From NCBI RefSeq assembly GCF_014224155.1, contig NZ_JAASUI010000005.1, forward strand, positions 62,001 to 126,000: a DNA stretch of 64,000 bases, given 5' to 3'. Shown piece by piece: positions 1 through 7,737 of the stretch. The stretch is from Listeria cossartiae subsp. cossartiae. GTDB lineage: Bacteria > Bacillota > Bacilli > Lactobacillales > Listeriaceae. The notes under the pieces were generated by a model that saw nothing but the letters and a program-made list of their open reading frames with translations, did no database searches and had not been told where the DNA came from. Position 1 is the stretch's first letter. Every line of letters starts with the position of its first letter. Position numbers and translations under genes: made by a program.

Positions 1-1013
1 TGAATAAGAAGTGGCGTACCACGGACAAATTCAATGTAACATGCTGCTGGCCAGCGTAACCATCTTGTTTTCGCTAGTTTCATGAGCGCTAGTAATGAGC
101 CGAGAATGGCGCCACATAATACGCCGATAGCGGCAAGGGCAATCGTGATTAATGTACCAGTGATAAAGTAATTGCCATATTTTTCGTAGAAGCTACCATC
201 TTGGAACATTAGTTTATTGGCTTCTTTTTGATATTTTTTTAGTAAGCCTGTGTCTTGGATGTCTTTAATGGATGCGTTGACTTTTGCTTGCAAATCAGTG
301 GAGCCTTTTGGCATTGCGATGGCTGTTTCTTTACTACCGTTAGCAAATTTAATATCGGCCATTGCTAGTGTCTTATCTTGGCTAATATACGCTTCGGCAA
401 CAGGGCCTTCTAAAACAACGGCGTCGACTTTGTTGCTTTTAAGGTTAAGGATGAGGTCGGGTACTTTTTGAAGGGAAACTACTTCAGAGCCAACTAATTC
501 ATTTTGCGCTAATTCTTCTTGGGTAGTTTGTTTTTGGGCGCCGACTTTTACACCACTAAAATCATTTACACTCGTATATTTATCTTTATCTGTTTTTCTA
601 ATCACAACTCGTTGTTGAACGAACATATATGGATCAGAGAAATCTACTTCTTTTTGACGTTCGGGTGTAGGTGACATCCCGGAAATAATCATATCAATTT
701 TGCCGGTTTTTAGTGAGCCAAGTAAACTGTCGAAGTTCATTTCTTTAATATCTAACTTCACGTCTAAATCTTTGGCAATTTTTTCGGCAATGCTTACATC
801 AAAACCAACGACTTTATCTTTACCGTCGATTGTTTGATGAAATTCATACGGTGGATAGTCAGCGGAAAGTCCGACTGTCAAAACACCTTTTTCTTGAATA
901 TTAGCTAAGGTTTGATCCTTGGTATCAGCGGCGAACACAGTAGTGAAGCCAGAAAATACAACTATAAAAACAAGTAAAATTGCTGCGAACTTTTGTAATA
1001 AATGCTTCTGCAT
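1..1013 (-). CDS. arpJ: Amino-acid ABC transporter, substrate-binding/permease fusion, C-terminus cut by window edge
   Basis: The reverse strand reads as one open frame from ATG at 1013 to the window edge. A signal peptide (about residues 1-28, ending ..TTVFA) precedes a family-3 periplasmic-type binding domain: VGLSADYPPYEF near residue 47, VGFDVSIAEKIA, and IDMIISGMSPTPER. After about residue 270 it continues into a membrane segment (ITGTLITIALAAIGVL) typical of HisM-type permeases. Binding domain and permease are therefore fused in one polypeptide, as in glutamine/polar amino-acid importers. The ribosome site AAAGGGAG lies just upstream. A TATAAT hexamer (1076-1081, reverse strand) is a possible -10 without a convincing -35. 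The arpJ name rests on recalled Listeria synteny (next to pit); substrate specificity is not readable here. Confidence 0.85.
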   Translation of the reverse strand, partial: MQKHLLQKFAAILLVFIVVFSGFTTVFAADTKDQTLANIQEKGVLTVGLSADYPPYEFHQTIDGKDKVVGFDVSIAEKIAKDLDVKLDIKEMNFDSLLGSLKTGKIDMIISGMSPTPERQKEVDFSDPYMFVQQRVVIRKTDKDKYTSVNDFSGVKVGAQKQTTQEELAQNELVGSEVVSLQKVPDLILNLKSNKVDAVVLEGPVAEAYISQDKTLAMADIKFANGSKETAIAMPKGSTDLQAKVNASIKDIQDTGLLKKYQKEANKLMFQDGSFYEKYGNYFITGTLITIALAAIGVLCGAILGSLLALMKLAKTRWLRWPAACYIEFVRGTPLLI

Positions 1014-1168
1014 AAGTACAACTCCCTTTAGTATTTGAGTAATTTATAATAAATGAATCGTTATTATCGATGTTTATTATAATACATCAAAATGAGTAAA
1101 TATGCAATATATTTTTAAAACAATCTTATTTTTACGTATAATTATTAGTTTTATTCAAAAAAATGTAT

Positions 1169-1195
1169 AAAAAGAACCTCGCATAAGCAAGGCTC
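1169..1195 (-). terminator. Rho-independent terminator of the phosphate transporter operon
   Basis: On the reverse strand GAGCCTTGC-TTAT-GCGAGGTTC forms a stem with one G-T pair and is followed by TTTTT. It lies just after the pit stop codon. Confidence 0.8.
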
Positions 1196-1204
1196 TAAAG
1201 TTTA

Positions 1205-2203
1205 TTAAAGAATGAATCTTAGTACATAGAAGATAAGGGCTGCAATGGTTGCAGAAATAGGAAGTGTGATAACCCATGTAATAATCATGCGTTGTGCAGT
1301 ATCCCATTTGACACCTTTCACACGGTGAGCTGTTCCAACACCAAGGATAGAAGAGCTGATTACGTGCGTTGTACTAACTGGTAAATGAATGAAAGTGGCA
1401 CCGAAAATAATGATAACGGAACTTAAATCAGCCGCTACACCATTAACTGGTTTGATTTTCATGATTTTACCGCCGACAGTTTTGATGATTTTCCAACCAC
1501 CAATACTTGTACCAATCGCCATGGCAATCGCACAGGATACTTGAACCCATAGCTGCACATCATCGGTTGTTTGGAAACCACTAGCAATTAAGGCCATTGT
1601 GATAATACCCATTGATTTTTGTGCATCGTTTGTTCCGTGTGTGTAAGATTGTAGCGCAGCAGTTCCGACTTGAATCATCCGGAAGCGCCGATTGGTCGTG
1701 GCTAAGTTTAAGTTCTTCAAGAATATCTTGAAAAGTGAATATATCGTGTAACCGACTACGAAAGCAAGTACAGGAGATACTAATAAACCAACAATGATTT
1801 TAGTAAATCCGCTGTATTCGATTGATGCAAATCCAGCTGATGCAATGGCTGCACCGGCGATGGAACCAATCAAGGCGTGAGAGGAACTACTAGGAATTCC
1901 GAAATACCAAGTGATTAAGTTCCATGCAATAGCTGAAAGTAATGCTGCTAAAATAACAAGTTCCCCGTGTTCTAAAGCGAACGGATTAACAATGTCTTTT
2001 GTAATTGTTTTAGCAACCCCTGTGAATGAAATAGCACCCACAAAGTTCATTACAGCAGCGAGAATAATCGCATGTCGTGGTTTTAAGGCTTTTGTAGAGA
2101 CACTAGTCGCAATGGCGTTAGCTGTATCATGGAACCCGTTAATTAGGTCAAATGCTAGCGCGGCAAGTACGATGACGAGGGTGATGAGAAACATTCCTTC
2201 CAT
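1205..2203 (-). CDS. pit: Low-affinity inorganic phosphate transporter, PiT family
   Basis: PiT permeases (PF01384) import phosphate driven by a cation gradient. The 332-residue protein carries both family signature repeats: GFHDTANAIATSV near residue 23 in the N-half, and YTHGTNDAQKSMG near residue 188 together with the later IHLPVSTTHVISSS. About ten hydrophobic membrane segments are visible. The ATG start has AAGGGG nine bases upstream, overlapping the stop codon of the preceding PhoU-like gene, so the two are transcribed together and probably translationally coupled. The pairing with a DUF47/PhoU-like partner is the usual bacterial arrangement. A terminator follows. Confidence 0.95.
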   Translation of the reverse strand: MEGMFLITLVIVLAALAFDLINGFHDTANAIATSVSTKALKPRHAIILAAVMNFVGAISFTGVAKTITKDIVNPFALEHGELVILAALLSAIAWNLITWYFGIPSSSSHALIGSIAGAAIASAGFASIEYSGFTKIIVGLLVSPVLAFVVGYTIYSLFKIFLKNLNLATTNRRFRMIQVGTAALQSYTHGTNDAQKSMGIITMALIASGFQTTDDVQLWVQVSCAIAMAIGTSIGGWKIIKTVGGKIMKIKPVNGVAADLSSVIIIFGATFIHLPVSTTHVISSSILGVGTAHRVKGVKWDTAQRMIITWVITLPISATIAALIFYVLRFIL

Positions 2204-2216
2204 CTATCTAGGCCCC

Positions 2217-2837
2217 TTACGCATTTTTCATGACAATTGATTCAAGCGTATTCGCAACGCTTTGACAACTATCAGCAATGTCTTCTAATTTTTCATAAAC
2301 TTCTCTTAGACGAATAAGTTTAATTGGATCTTTTTCGTTTTGGAAAAGTTGGATTAGTGATTCGCGGTAAACATCATCACATTGAGATTCGTAATCTTTA
2401 ATTTGGATCGCAAGTTTACGAACATCTTTAAGTTTTTTATCAAAAACAAGATCAACTGCTTTTTCAATTTCAACAGTGCTTGCTTGAATAGCTTGGATAA
2501 ATTTAGTCATGTATTCATCATAATGAGTGATTTGGCAGATTTCTAGTGAGAAAGCTGTTTCATCAAGTGCATCCATCACGTCGTCAAGGCGGTTAGTAAG
2601 TTCTAACATATCCTCACGTTCGATTGGTGTGATGAAAGCGTCGTTTAATTCCATAATCATTTTGTGAACCATGGAGTCCCCAGCTGTTTCATATTCTTTG
2701 ATTTTATTCGAGAAAGTATGTAGATCCTCCACCGAATTAATGTTGTAAGTTGCAAAGAAATTTGCACCTTCATGTAAATTTACTGCAATGTCATGCAACA
2801 ACGAAGCAAAACGGTCTTTTTTATTTTTAAAAGCCAT
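2217..2837 (-). CDS. PhoU-like DUF47 family protein, phosphate transport accessory
   Basis: A 206-residue, helix-rich, acidic cytosolic protein of the DUF47/TIGR00153 family (PhoU-like). Family members are encoded next to Pit transporters and are thought to regulate them; the sequence itself shows no enzyme motif. Heptad-like acidic helices such as LTNRLDDVMDALDE run through it, with CDDVYRESLIQLF in the C-terminal half. I place the start at ATG 2837, which has GGGGGA nine bases upstream, rather than the in-frame codon 21 bases earlier, which has no ribosome site. The stop codon is fused to the ribosome site of pit. The upstream region holds a hairpin and hexamer repeats described separately. 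Confidence 0.88.
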   Translation of the reverse strand: MAFKNKKDRFASLLHDIAVNLHEGANFFATYNINSVEDLHTFSNKIKEYETAGDSMVHKMIMELNDAFITPIEREDMLELTNRLDDVMDALDETAFSLEICQITHYDEYMTKFIQAIQASTVEIEKAVDLVFDKKLKDVRKLAIQIKDYESQCDDVYRESLIQLFQNEKDPIKLIRLREVYEKLEDIADSCQSVANTLESIVMKNA

Positions 2838-2876
2838 TTTCTTAATTCCCCCGATCATTTTTGGTCATTAATAATC

Positions 2877-2909
2877 AGCTCGCTTTTACTTTGAAAAGGG
2901 AGCTTTTTT
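2877..2909. repeat. Hairpin with T-run upstream of the DUF47 gene
   Basis: AGCTCGCTTTT and AAAAGGGAGCT form an 11-bp stem with one mismatch around a 6-nt loop, followed on the plus strand by TTTTT. It looks like a plus-strand terminator, but no plus-strand gene lies upstream within the window. In the reverse transcript it would sit in the 5' leader of the phosphate operon, about 40 nt before the DUF47 start. The rest of 2838-3223 holds no gene: TATAAT at 3167-3172 serves the aldo/keto reductase, and the remainder is AT-rich. Confidence 0.45.
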
Positions 2910-3223
2910 CTTAACGATAAGTTAACAAAAATTAATAAAAAACTTGATAGATCTTTACCACAAATTAATACTAACATAGGATGGGAATAAATAGGAAACT
3001 TTTTTTTGGTGACTCTGCAAATAAACGTTCTGACAGCGTTTCCAATGGCTGTTTTTAGGTATTTCACTAAATGAATAAAAAAAGTAGATTTTTTGTGGCT
3101 TTTTATTAGGAGAGTAAGGCGCATTTCGGTATACTGGTTTTAAAATATAAATTTGCGAAAATAGTGTATAATTCATTTAAGAGAAAAAGTTCACAAAACA
3201 GTTTTCGTGAGGAGGGTTTCGTT

Positions 3224-4108
3224 TTGACAAAAACTTTACAAGACAGAATGATACTGCCGGGGAATGAGACAATTCCTTATATTGGACTTGGTGTGTTTCA
3301 AGTAACAGAACAGGAATTTATCGCTGGTGCTGTGGAGAAGGCGATTGAAGTTGGTTATCGGTTGTTTGATACAGCAGCAGTTTATAATAATGAAGCAATT
3401 GTTGGTCAAGCGATTGCGGGAAGTGCGGTCTCGCGCGAAGAATTAGTTATTAGTTCAAAAGTGTGGAACGGTGACCTTGGCTACGATGAGACGTTATTTG
3501 CGTTTGAGCGGACGCTGCGCAATTTGAAGCTAGATTATTTGGATTTATATTTGATTCATTGGCCTGTTGCAGGGAAATACCGTGATTCTTGGCGTGCGAT
3601 GGAGCGACTGCATGCTGAAAAATTGATTAAGTCGATTGGGGTTGCGAATTTCAAGCAACATCATTTAAGTGATTTATTAGTTGCTGCCAATGAAAAACCG
3701 GTGCTAAATCAAGTGGAAACGCATCCACTTTTACCGCAGAATGATCTTCGGAAGTATTTGGCGGAACAAAATATCGCGCATGCTGCTTGGTCGCCACTTG
3801 CTAAAGGAATTTTGATGCAAAATCCGGTGATTACAGAAATCGCGAAAAAACATCAAGCTTCTGTTGATCAAGTGATTTTACAATGGCATTTGAACCGAAA
3901 TACGATTATTTTTCCTAAGTCGATTACTTCTAGTCGAATTGAAGAAAACTCGCGCTTGTCGTATTTTCAATTGGATGCCGGTGACATGGAGAAAATTGAC
4001 CGCCTGGAAACTGGCAAACGTGTTGGGCCGGATCCAGATGATTTAGAATACTTTTTAAGCAGCATTGAACGAGAACGCGCTTATTTAACAGGCGGGAAAA
4101 CAGAATGA
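3224..4108 (+). CDS. Aldo/keto reductase
   Basis: An NADPH-dependent aldo/keto reductase, TIM-barrel family, 294 residues from the chosen start. Visible family features: GLGVFQV near the N-terminus, the catalytic Asp/Tyr motif GYRLFDTAAVYNNE, the active-site Lys region VISSKVWN, and LDLYLIHWPV, followed by SIGVANF and the C-terminal cofactor segment IFPKSITSSRIEEN. I start it at TTG 3224 because GAGGAGG lies about 8 bases upstream. A GTG 60 bases earlier lies inside the TATAAT promoter hexamer (3167-3172) and cannot be the start. The stop overlaps the start of the next gene (ATGA), forming a three-gene operon. Physiological substrate unknown. Confidence 0.88.
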   Translation: MTKTLQDRMILPGNETIPYIGLGVFQVTEQEFIAGAVEKAIEVGYRLFDTAAVYNNEAIVGQAIAGSAVSREELVISSKVWNGDLGYDETLFAFERTLRNLKLDYLDLYLIHWPVAGKYRDSWRAMERLHAEKLIKSIGVANFKQHHLSDLLVAANEKPVLNQVETHPLLPQNDLRKYLAEQNIAHAAWSPLAKGILMQNPVITEIAKKHQASVDQVILQWHLNRNTIIFPKSITSSRIEENSRLSYFQLDAGDMEKIDRLETGKRVGPDPDDLEYFLSSIERERAYLTGGKTE

Positions 4109-4761
4109 CAGATATTCAAACGTTATTTCGCGCTAATGGTTCGCGAGCAGCAGCCCCGCCGATGGAAGCTTACATGAAAAATCAATTTACTTTTTTGGGG
4201 ATTAGAGCCGGCGAGCGAAAAAAATTAGTAGCAACATTTTTGAAAGAAAACGGAGCGCCAGTTGATTTGCTTGGTCTTGCTGCCACTTTATTTGCAGAAG
4301 AAGAACGTGAATTTCAATATGTGGCGATTGATTTATTAAGCCGTTATGGCAAAAAACAGCCGAGTGAAGCGATAGAAGTCTATGAAAAATTAATTATAAC
4401 GAAGTCGTGGTGGGATACGGTGGATGGTTTGGCGGGAACCGTTGTAAGTAATCATTTCAAATTGTATCCTGACCTAATTCCTACTTATAATGAAGCGTGG
4501 ATTAACGGAGACAATATTTGGCTTGCGAGAACAGCGATTTTATTTCAACTTAAATATAAAGAACAAACCGATGTGGAGCTGCTATTTTCCAATTGCGAAA
4601 AATGGCTTGATTCCAAAGAATTTTTTATTCAAAAAGCAATTGGTTGGGCACTCAGACAATATGCCAAAGTAGATAGTGAGGCGGTTCGTCAGTTTGTAAA
4701 TAGCCACACACTTGCGCCGCTAAGCCGTAGAGAAGCGCTTAAACATATCGGGGAGGCGTAA
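4105..4761 (+). CDS. DNA alkylation repair protein, AlkD-like HEAT-repeat glycosylase
   Basis: A 218-residue helical-repeat protein of the DNA alkylation repair family (PF08713). The family removes N3/N7-alkylated bases by base-excision repair. Characteristic residues are visible: W102-W103-D104 and D107 in SWWDTVDGLA, an Arg at 142 in IWLARTAIL, and the C-terminal family motif FIQKAIGWALRQYAK. It overlaps the aldo/keto reductase by four bases (ATGA). The divergent ada/ogt pair lies 2 kb away, so alkylation-repair genes are clustered here, although I see no shared promoter. Family assignment is strong; lesion specificity is inferred. Confidence 0.87.
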   Translation: MTDIQTLFRANGSRAAAPPMEAYMKNQFTFLGIRAGERKKLVATFLKENGAPVDLLGLAATLFAEEEREFQYVAIDLLSRYGKKQPSEAIEVYEKLIITKSWWDTVDGLAGTVVSNHFKLYPDLIPTYNEAWINGDNIWLARTAILFQLKYKEQTDVELLFSNCEKWLDSKEFFIQKAIGWALRQYAKVDSEAVRQFVNSHTLAPLSRREALKHIGEA

Positions 4762-4762
4762 A

Positions 4763-5155
4763 ATGTTACATCATGTGGAAATTTATGTAGCTGATTTAGA
4801 AAAAAGTCGTTTATTTTGGTCGGAATTGTTAGAAGAGCTTTCTTATGAGTTATATCAGTCGTGGAATGAGGGCTTTAGTTATAAGTTCGGGGAGACGTAT
4901 TTAGTCTTTGTACAAGCCGAGGAACCGTTTCTGGCAGAAGGTTATCACCGTAAACGAGTTGGCTTGAATCATTTAGCTTTTCATGGTGGTACTAAAGAAC
5001 GCGTCGATGCGTTTCGGGCTAAATTAAAAGCAAAAGGAATCCGACTTCTATATGAAGACCGATATCCTTTTGCTGGTGGTAAAAATCATTATGCCGTATT
5101 TTTTGAAGATCCAGATGGTATGAAAGTAGAGATTTGTGCAGAAGTCACGACGTAA
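4763..5155 (+). CDS. VOC (glyoxalase/bleomycin-resistance) family protein
   Basis: A 130-residue single-domain VOC protein. Likely metal-binding positions of the fold are present: H4 in MLHHVEIYVADLE, a central His in LNHLAFHGG, and the C-terminal Glu in FEDPDGMKVEIC. The gene begins one base after the AlkD-like stop and uses GGGGAGGCG as ribosome site, so it ends the three-gene operon. VOC proteins range from lyases to dioxygenases and drug-binding proteins; nothing here fixes the substrate. The terminator stem overlaps its stop codon. Confidence 0.85.
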   Translation: MLHHVEIYVADLEKSRLFWSELLEELSYELYQSWNEGFSYKFGETYLVFVQAEEPFLAEGYHRKRVGLNHLAFHGGTKERVDAFRAKLKAKGIRLLYEDRYPFAGGKNHYAVFFEDPDGMKVEICAEVTT

Positions 5156-5169
5156 TGTTGTGGCTTTTT
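5144..5169 (+). terminator. Terminator overlapping the VOC gene stop codon
   Basis: GTCACGAC-GTAAT-GTTGTGGC forms an 8-bp stem with G-T pairs, followed by TTTTT. The left arm is coding sequence, and the tail reaches the stop codon of the convergent pseudouridine synthase gene. Confidence 0.7.
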
Positions 5170-6037
5170 AAAATACCCAATCATCCCCAGCTGGTGCGGA
5201 AAAGTTCATTTCTTTGCCTTTGAAAGGATGATTTAAATGTAATTTCTCGGCATGTAGCATGATGCGATTAGCACGAGGCGAGCCACCGTAAAGTGTATCG
5301 CCAATGATTGGATGACCGATGCCGCTTAAATGAACACGGATTTGGTGCGTCCGGCCAGTTTCGATTTGGCACTCTACAAGCGAAGTGTTTTTTTCGTTAT
5401 CATTTTCTAATACTTTTACATGGGTCACAGCGGGTTGACCGTATGGGCTGATTTGGCGTCTAGAGCCGTGATGGCGATCTTCACCAATTGGTTTATTAAT
5501 CGTCTGCATCACAAGTCCCCAAGTGCCGTCAACAGCTGCAAGATAAGTCCGGTGAATCGCTCTATTTTCCATTTGCCACGATAGGCCGGCGATCGCTAAT
5601 TTATTTTTAGCAAAGAGCACTAGTCCAGATGTTGTTTGATCGAGACGATGCACAGCTAGGGCATTCGCTTCTTGGTCTGTTTTTTCTAAATAATATTGCA
5701 CTGCATTCGCGCACGTATCCCTTTCGTAACTATCATTGGGATGCGTTTTCATATCAACAGGTTTGTTCACGACAAGTAAAAAATCATCTTCATAAATAAT
5801 TTCTAAGTCATACGCATAAACCGGAATTTTTTCGTGCAAAATGATTGGTAAAGAAAGACTTGCACCGACAAAAAGTGGCGTATTCCAATCTTCAAGTGGC
5901 TTATTATTAAGCAACACATTTTGCGACATGCGAATTTCATGGCGCGCTTTTTTTCCTAGATGGAATTTTTCTTGCAAAATAGTCGTTAATGAAAGGCCTT
6001 CCCAATCTTCTAAAATGGGCAATGTTACATGTGTCAT
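5168..6037 (-). CDS. RluA/RluD-family RNA pseudouridine synthase
   Basis: A 289-residue pseudouridine synthase. The catalytic signature HRLDQTTSGLVLF is complete, with the nucleophilic Asp at 133. Other family blocks are IIYEDDFLLVVNKPVDM, EIGRTHQIRVHL-like ETGRTHQIRVHLSG, and HPIIGDTLYGG. The N-terminal 60 residues (ILQEKFHLGKKARHEIRMSQ) resemble the S4-like RNA-binding part of RluD proteins. It lies 29 bases downstream of the ada-like gene on the same strand, so the two are probably cotranscribed. The RNA target (23S rRNA or tRNA) cannot be read from sequence. The stop codon lies against the tail of the convergent VOC terminator. Confidence 0.92.
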   Translation of the reverse strand: MTHVTLPILEDWEGLSLTTILQEKFHLGKKARHEIRMSQNVLLNNKPLEDWNTPLFVGASLSLPIILHEKIPVYAYDLEIIYEDDFLLVVNKPVDMKTHPNDSYERDTCANAVQYYLEKTDQEANALAVHRLDQTTSGLVLFAKNKLAIAGLSWQMENRAIHRTYLAAVDGTWGLVMQTINKPIGEDRHHGSRRQISPYGQPAVTHVKVLENDNEKNTSLVECQIETGRTHQIRVHLSGIGHPIIGDTLYGGSPRANRIMLHAEKLHLNHPFKGKEMNFSAPAGDDWVF

Positions 6038-6066
6038 AATCGTATCATCCGTTCTAATTTAATTTT

Positions 6067-6630
6067 TTATTCTTGTTTGTCTCGAAATTGCTTTGGCGAC
6101 AAACCAGTATGTCTTTTAAAAGTCGTTGAAAAATGGGAGGGATTTGGAAAGCCGGACAGTTTCCCGATAGTTTCAATGGATTGATTAGTATGAAGTAGCT
6201 GCTGTTTTGCAAAATCAATCCGAATATTTTCGAGATACGTAATAGGCGTAATCGTCGTAATCCGCTTAAACGTTCGATGTAAATGATATGGACTCCCGTG
6301 GCAATCATCCGCAATAATTTGTAAAGTAAGTGGACGAGCAAAATTTTCCTTAAGATAGCTTTCGATATTAGTGACCCACTTGGTATCAGGTAGCGCATTA
6401 CCACCAGATTTACATCGTTTACAAGCGCGATAGCCATTCGAAAAAGCTTCCTCCGCACTATGAAAAATGACAATATTTTCTTTTTTAGGTAATCGTGATT
6501 TACAAGAAGGATAGCAGAAAATCTTTGTTGATGTAACTCCGTAGAAAAAAGAGCCATCAGCAGTCTTGTCATTCGTTGCAATTGCTTGCCATCTTTTTTT
6601 TGTTAAGTAATAATCCGACAATGTTATCAC
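6067..6630 (-). CDS. ada: Ada-type methylphosphotriester-DNA methyltransferase / AraC-family regulator
   Basis: A 187-residue fusion of the Ada zinc domain and an AraC helix-turn-helix pair. The four zinc cysteines are C39, C43 (IFCYPSCKSRLP), C70 and C73 (YRACKRCKS); C39 corresponds to the residue that accepts a methyl group from Sp-methylphosphotriesters in Ada. Residues 85-187 carry two HTH units (LTLQIIADDCHGSPYHLHRTF and IETIGKLSGFPNPSHFSTTF). The O6-methylguanine transferase domain of E. coli Ada is absent here; it is encoded separately by the divergent ogt gene, the split B. subtilis AdaA/AdaB-like arrangement. Inferred role: alkylation-triggered activator of itself and ogt. Confidence 0.9.
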   Translation of the reverse strand: MITLSDYYLTKKRWQAIATNDKTADGSFFYGVTSTKIFCYPSCKSRLPKKENIVIFHSAEEAFSNGYRACKRCKSGGNALPDTKWVTNIESYLKENFARPLTLQIIADDCHGSPYHLHRTFKRITTITPITYLENIRIDFAKQQLLHTNQSIETIGKLSGFPNPSHFSTTFKRHTGLSPKQFRDKQE

Positions 6631-6766
6631 CTCAACTTCTTATTAATCATAAACGTTATCAAGCTAAATTGCGAGGAAAACTTTTCTAATCTTGCTTTTA
6701 TAGTGAAATTGCATAGGAAATCCATCTAATTAAGCGTATAATTAACGTTAGAAAGAGGTGAAGAGA

Positions 6767-7225
6767 ATGGCGACTTTATACTATGATACAATCCACTTTT
6801 CAGAAAAAGAGCTTTATTTCGCCGCGACAGATAAAGGGCTAGTTTATATCGGAACGAAAGAAGCACAGATCCAATCAGCCAAGCTTGCCCCAGAGAAAAT
6901 GGCTCTATATAAAGAAGAAATCTATGCTTATTTGAACGGCGAGCTTACGCAGTTCACTGTACCGCTTGATTTAACCGCGACTCCTTTACAACTCGAGGTG
7001 TTCAACGCCTTACAAAACATTCCATACGGGGAAACACGAACCTACACAGAAATCGCCGAGCAAATCAATCGCCCTAAAGCTGTTCGCGCCGTAGGAACAG
7101 CGATTGGCAAAAACCCACTACTCTTAGTCATACCGTGCCACCGAGTCATCGGCAAAAATGGCAAATTAACAGGCTACAGTGGCGGAATAGCGATGAAAGA
7201 AGCATTATTAACACTAGAAAAATAA
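6767..7225 (+). CDS. ogt: Methylated-DNA-[protein]-cysteine S-methyltransferase
   Basis: A 152-residue O6-alkylguanine-DNA alkyltransferase that repairs O6-methylguanine by irreversible transfer to cysteine. The active-site motif IPCHRVIG is intact (Cys 124), preceded by the DNA-binding HTH (TRTYTEIAEQINRPKAVRAVGTAIG) and the Asn/Arg hinge. The start is ATG 6767 with AGAGGTG upstream; an in-frame GTG at 6758 is part of that ribosome site. TATAAT at 6737-6742 is the likely -10. The divergent orientation to ada suggests Ada control of the shared 136-bp region. A terminator follows. Confidence 0.93.
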   Translation: MATLYYDTIHFSEKELYFAATDKGLVYIGTKEAQIQSAKLAPEKMALYKEEIYAYLNGELTQFTVPLDLTATPLQLEVFNALQNIPYGETRTYTEIAEQINRPKAVRAVGTAIGKNPLLLVIPCHRVIGKNGKLTGYSGGIAMKEALLTLEK

Positions 7226-7230
7226 AGCTT

Positions 7231-7272
7231 AAATCAATTTTCTTTTTCATAAGGGAATTGATTTATTTTTTT
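7231..7272 (+). terminator. Terminator of ogt
   Basis: AAATCAATT and AATTGATTT (7231-7239 and 7256-7264) form a perfect 9-bp stem followed by ATTTTTTT. Its right arm overlaps the -35 of the next promoter. Confidence 0.75.
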
Positions 7273-7299
7273 ATCTACTGTACTATAGTAACTAGTACA
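7258..7299 (+). promoter_or_regulatory. Promoter with perfect inverted-repeat operator of the GntR-ABC operon
   Basis: -35 TTGATT (7258-7263), a 17-bp spacer and -10 TACTAT (7281-7286). A perfect repeat TGTACTA-N7-TAGTACA covers 7279-7299 and so overlaps the -10 and the start-site region. The position is right for autorepression by the GntR protein encoded 43 bp downstream. Regulator assignment is inferred from position. Confidence 0.7.
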
Positions 7300-7341
7300 A
7301 TTAGTTCTCTTATAGTAGAGTTCATGAAAGCAGGGGGAGAG

Positions 7342-7737
7342 ATGTTTACGATTAACACGAAAAGTCAACTACCAATTTATGAACAGATCGTCCAAAAAAT
7401 TAAAGAACAAGTTGTCAAAGGGTTATTAAAAGAAGGCGAAAAGATACTGTCAATACGTGAATTTGCTAGTAGAATAGGAGTGAATCCAAACACTGTGAGT
7501 AAAGCTTACCAAGAATTAGAACGGCAAGAAGTCATCGTCACGGTCAAAGGGAAAGGCACCTTTATAGCGAATCAAACGGATAAAGTCAATTCGCCAAAAA
7601 AGTTAGCAGAGACAAAAGTAAAATTAAAAGAAACAATACTCGATTTAGTTTACCTTGGAATTAATGTAGAGGAAATACATAGATTATCAGACGAATATAG
7701 TCAAGACATCATTGGAGGTGACGTGGTTGAAGGTTGA
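7342..7737 (+). CDS. GntR-family transcriptional regulator, YtrA subfamily
   Basis: A short (131-residue) GntR regulator. The N-terminal winged helix contains LPIYEQIVQKIKEQVVKG, the recognition region IREFASRIGVNPNTVSKAYQELE and the wing VTVKGKGTFIA. The C-terminal part is only about 55 residues, as in the YtrA subfamily, which usually represses a linked ABC transporter operon. The start is ATG 7342 with GGGGGAGAG upstream; the open frame extends further 5' but only into ogt. The last codons overlap the ABC ATPase start, so the genes are translationally coupled. The likely operator is the inverted repeat at 7279-7299. The inducer is unknown; cell-envelope stress or antibiotics are the usual signals in the subfamily. 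Confidence 0.88.
   Translation: MFTINTKSQLPIYEQIVQKIKEQVVKGLLKEGEKILSIREFASRIGVNPNTVSKAYQELERQEVIVTVKGKGTFIANQTDKVNSPKKLAETKVKLKETILDLVYLGINVEEIHRLSDEYSQDIIGGDVVEG

Noticed and set aside
2855..3176. Reverse-strand ORFs of 73-89 codons in the DUF47/aldo-keto gap
   Set aside because: Overlap the promoter and hairpin region, lack ribosome sites and give low-complexity proteins.
3164..3223. GTG start for the aldo/keto reductase at 3164
   Set aside because: The GTG overlaps the TATAAT promoter hexamer; the TTG with GAGGAGG is better.
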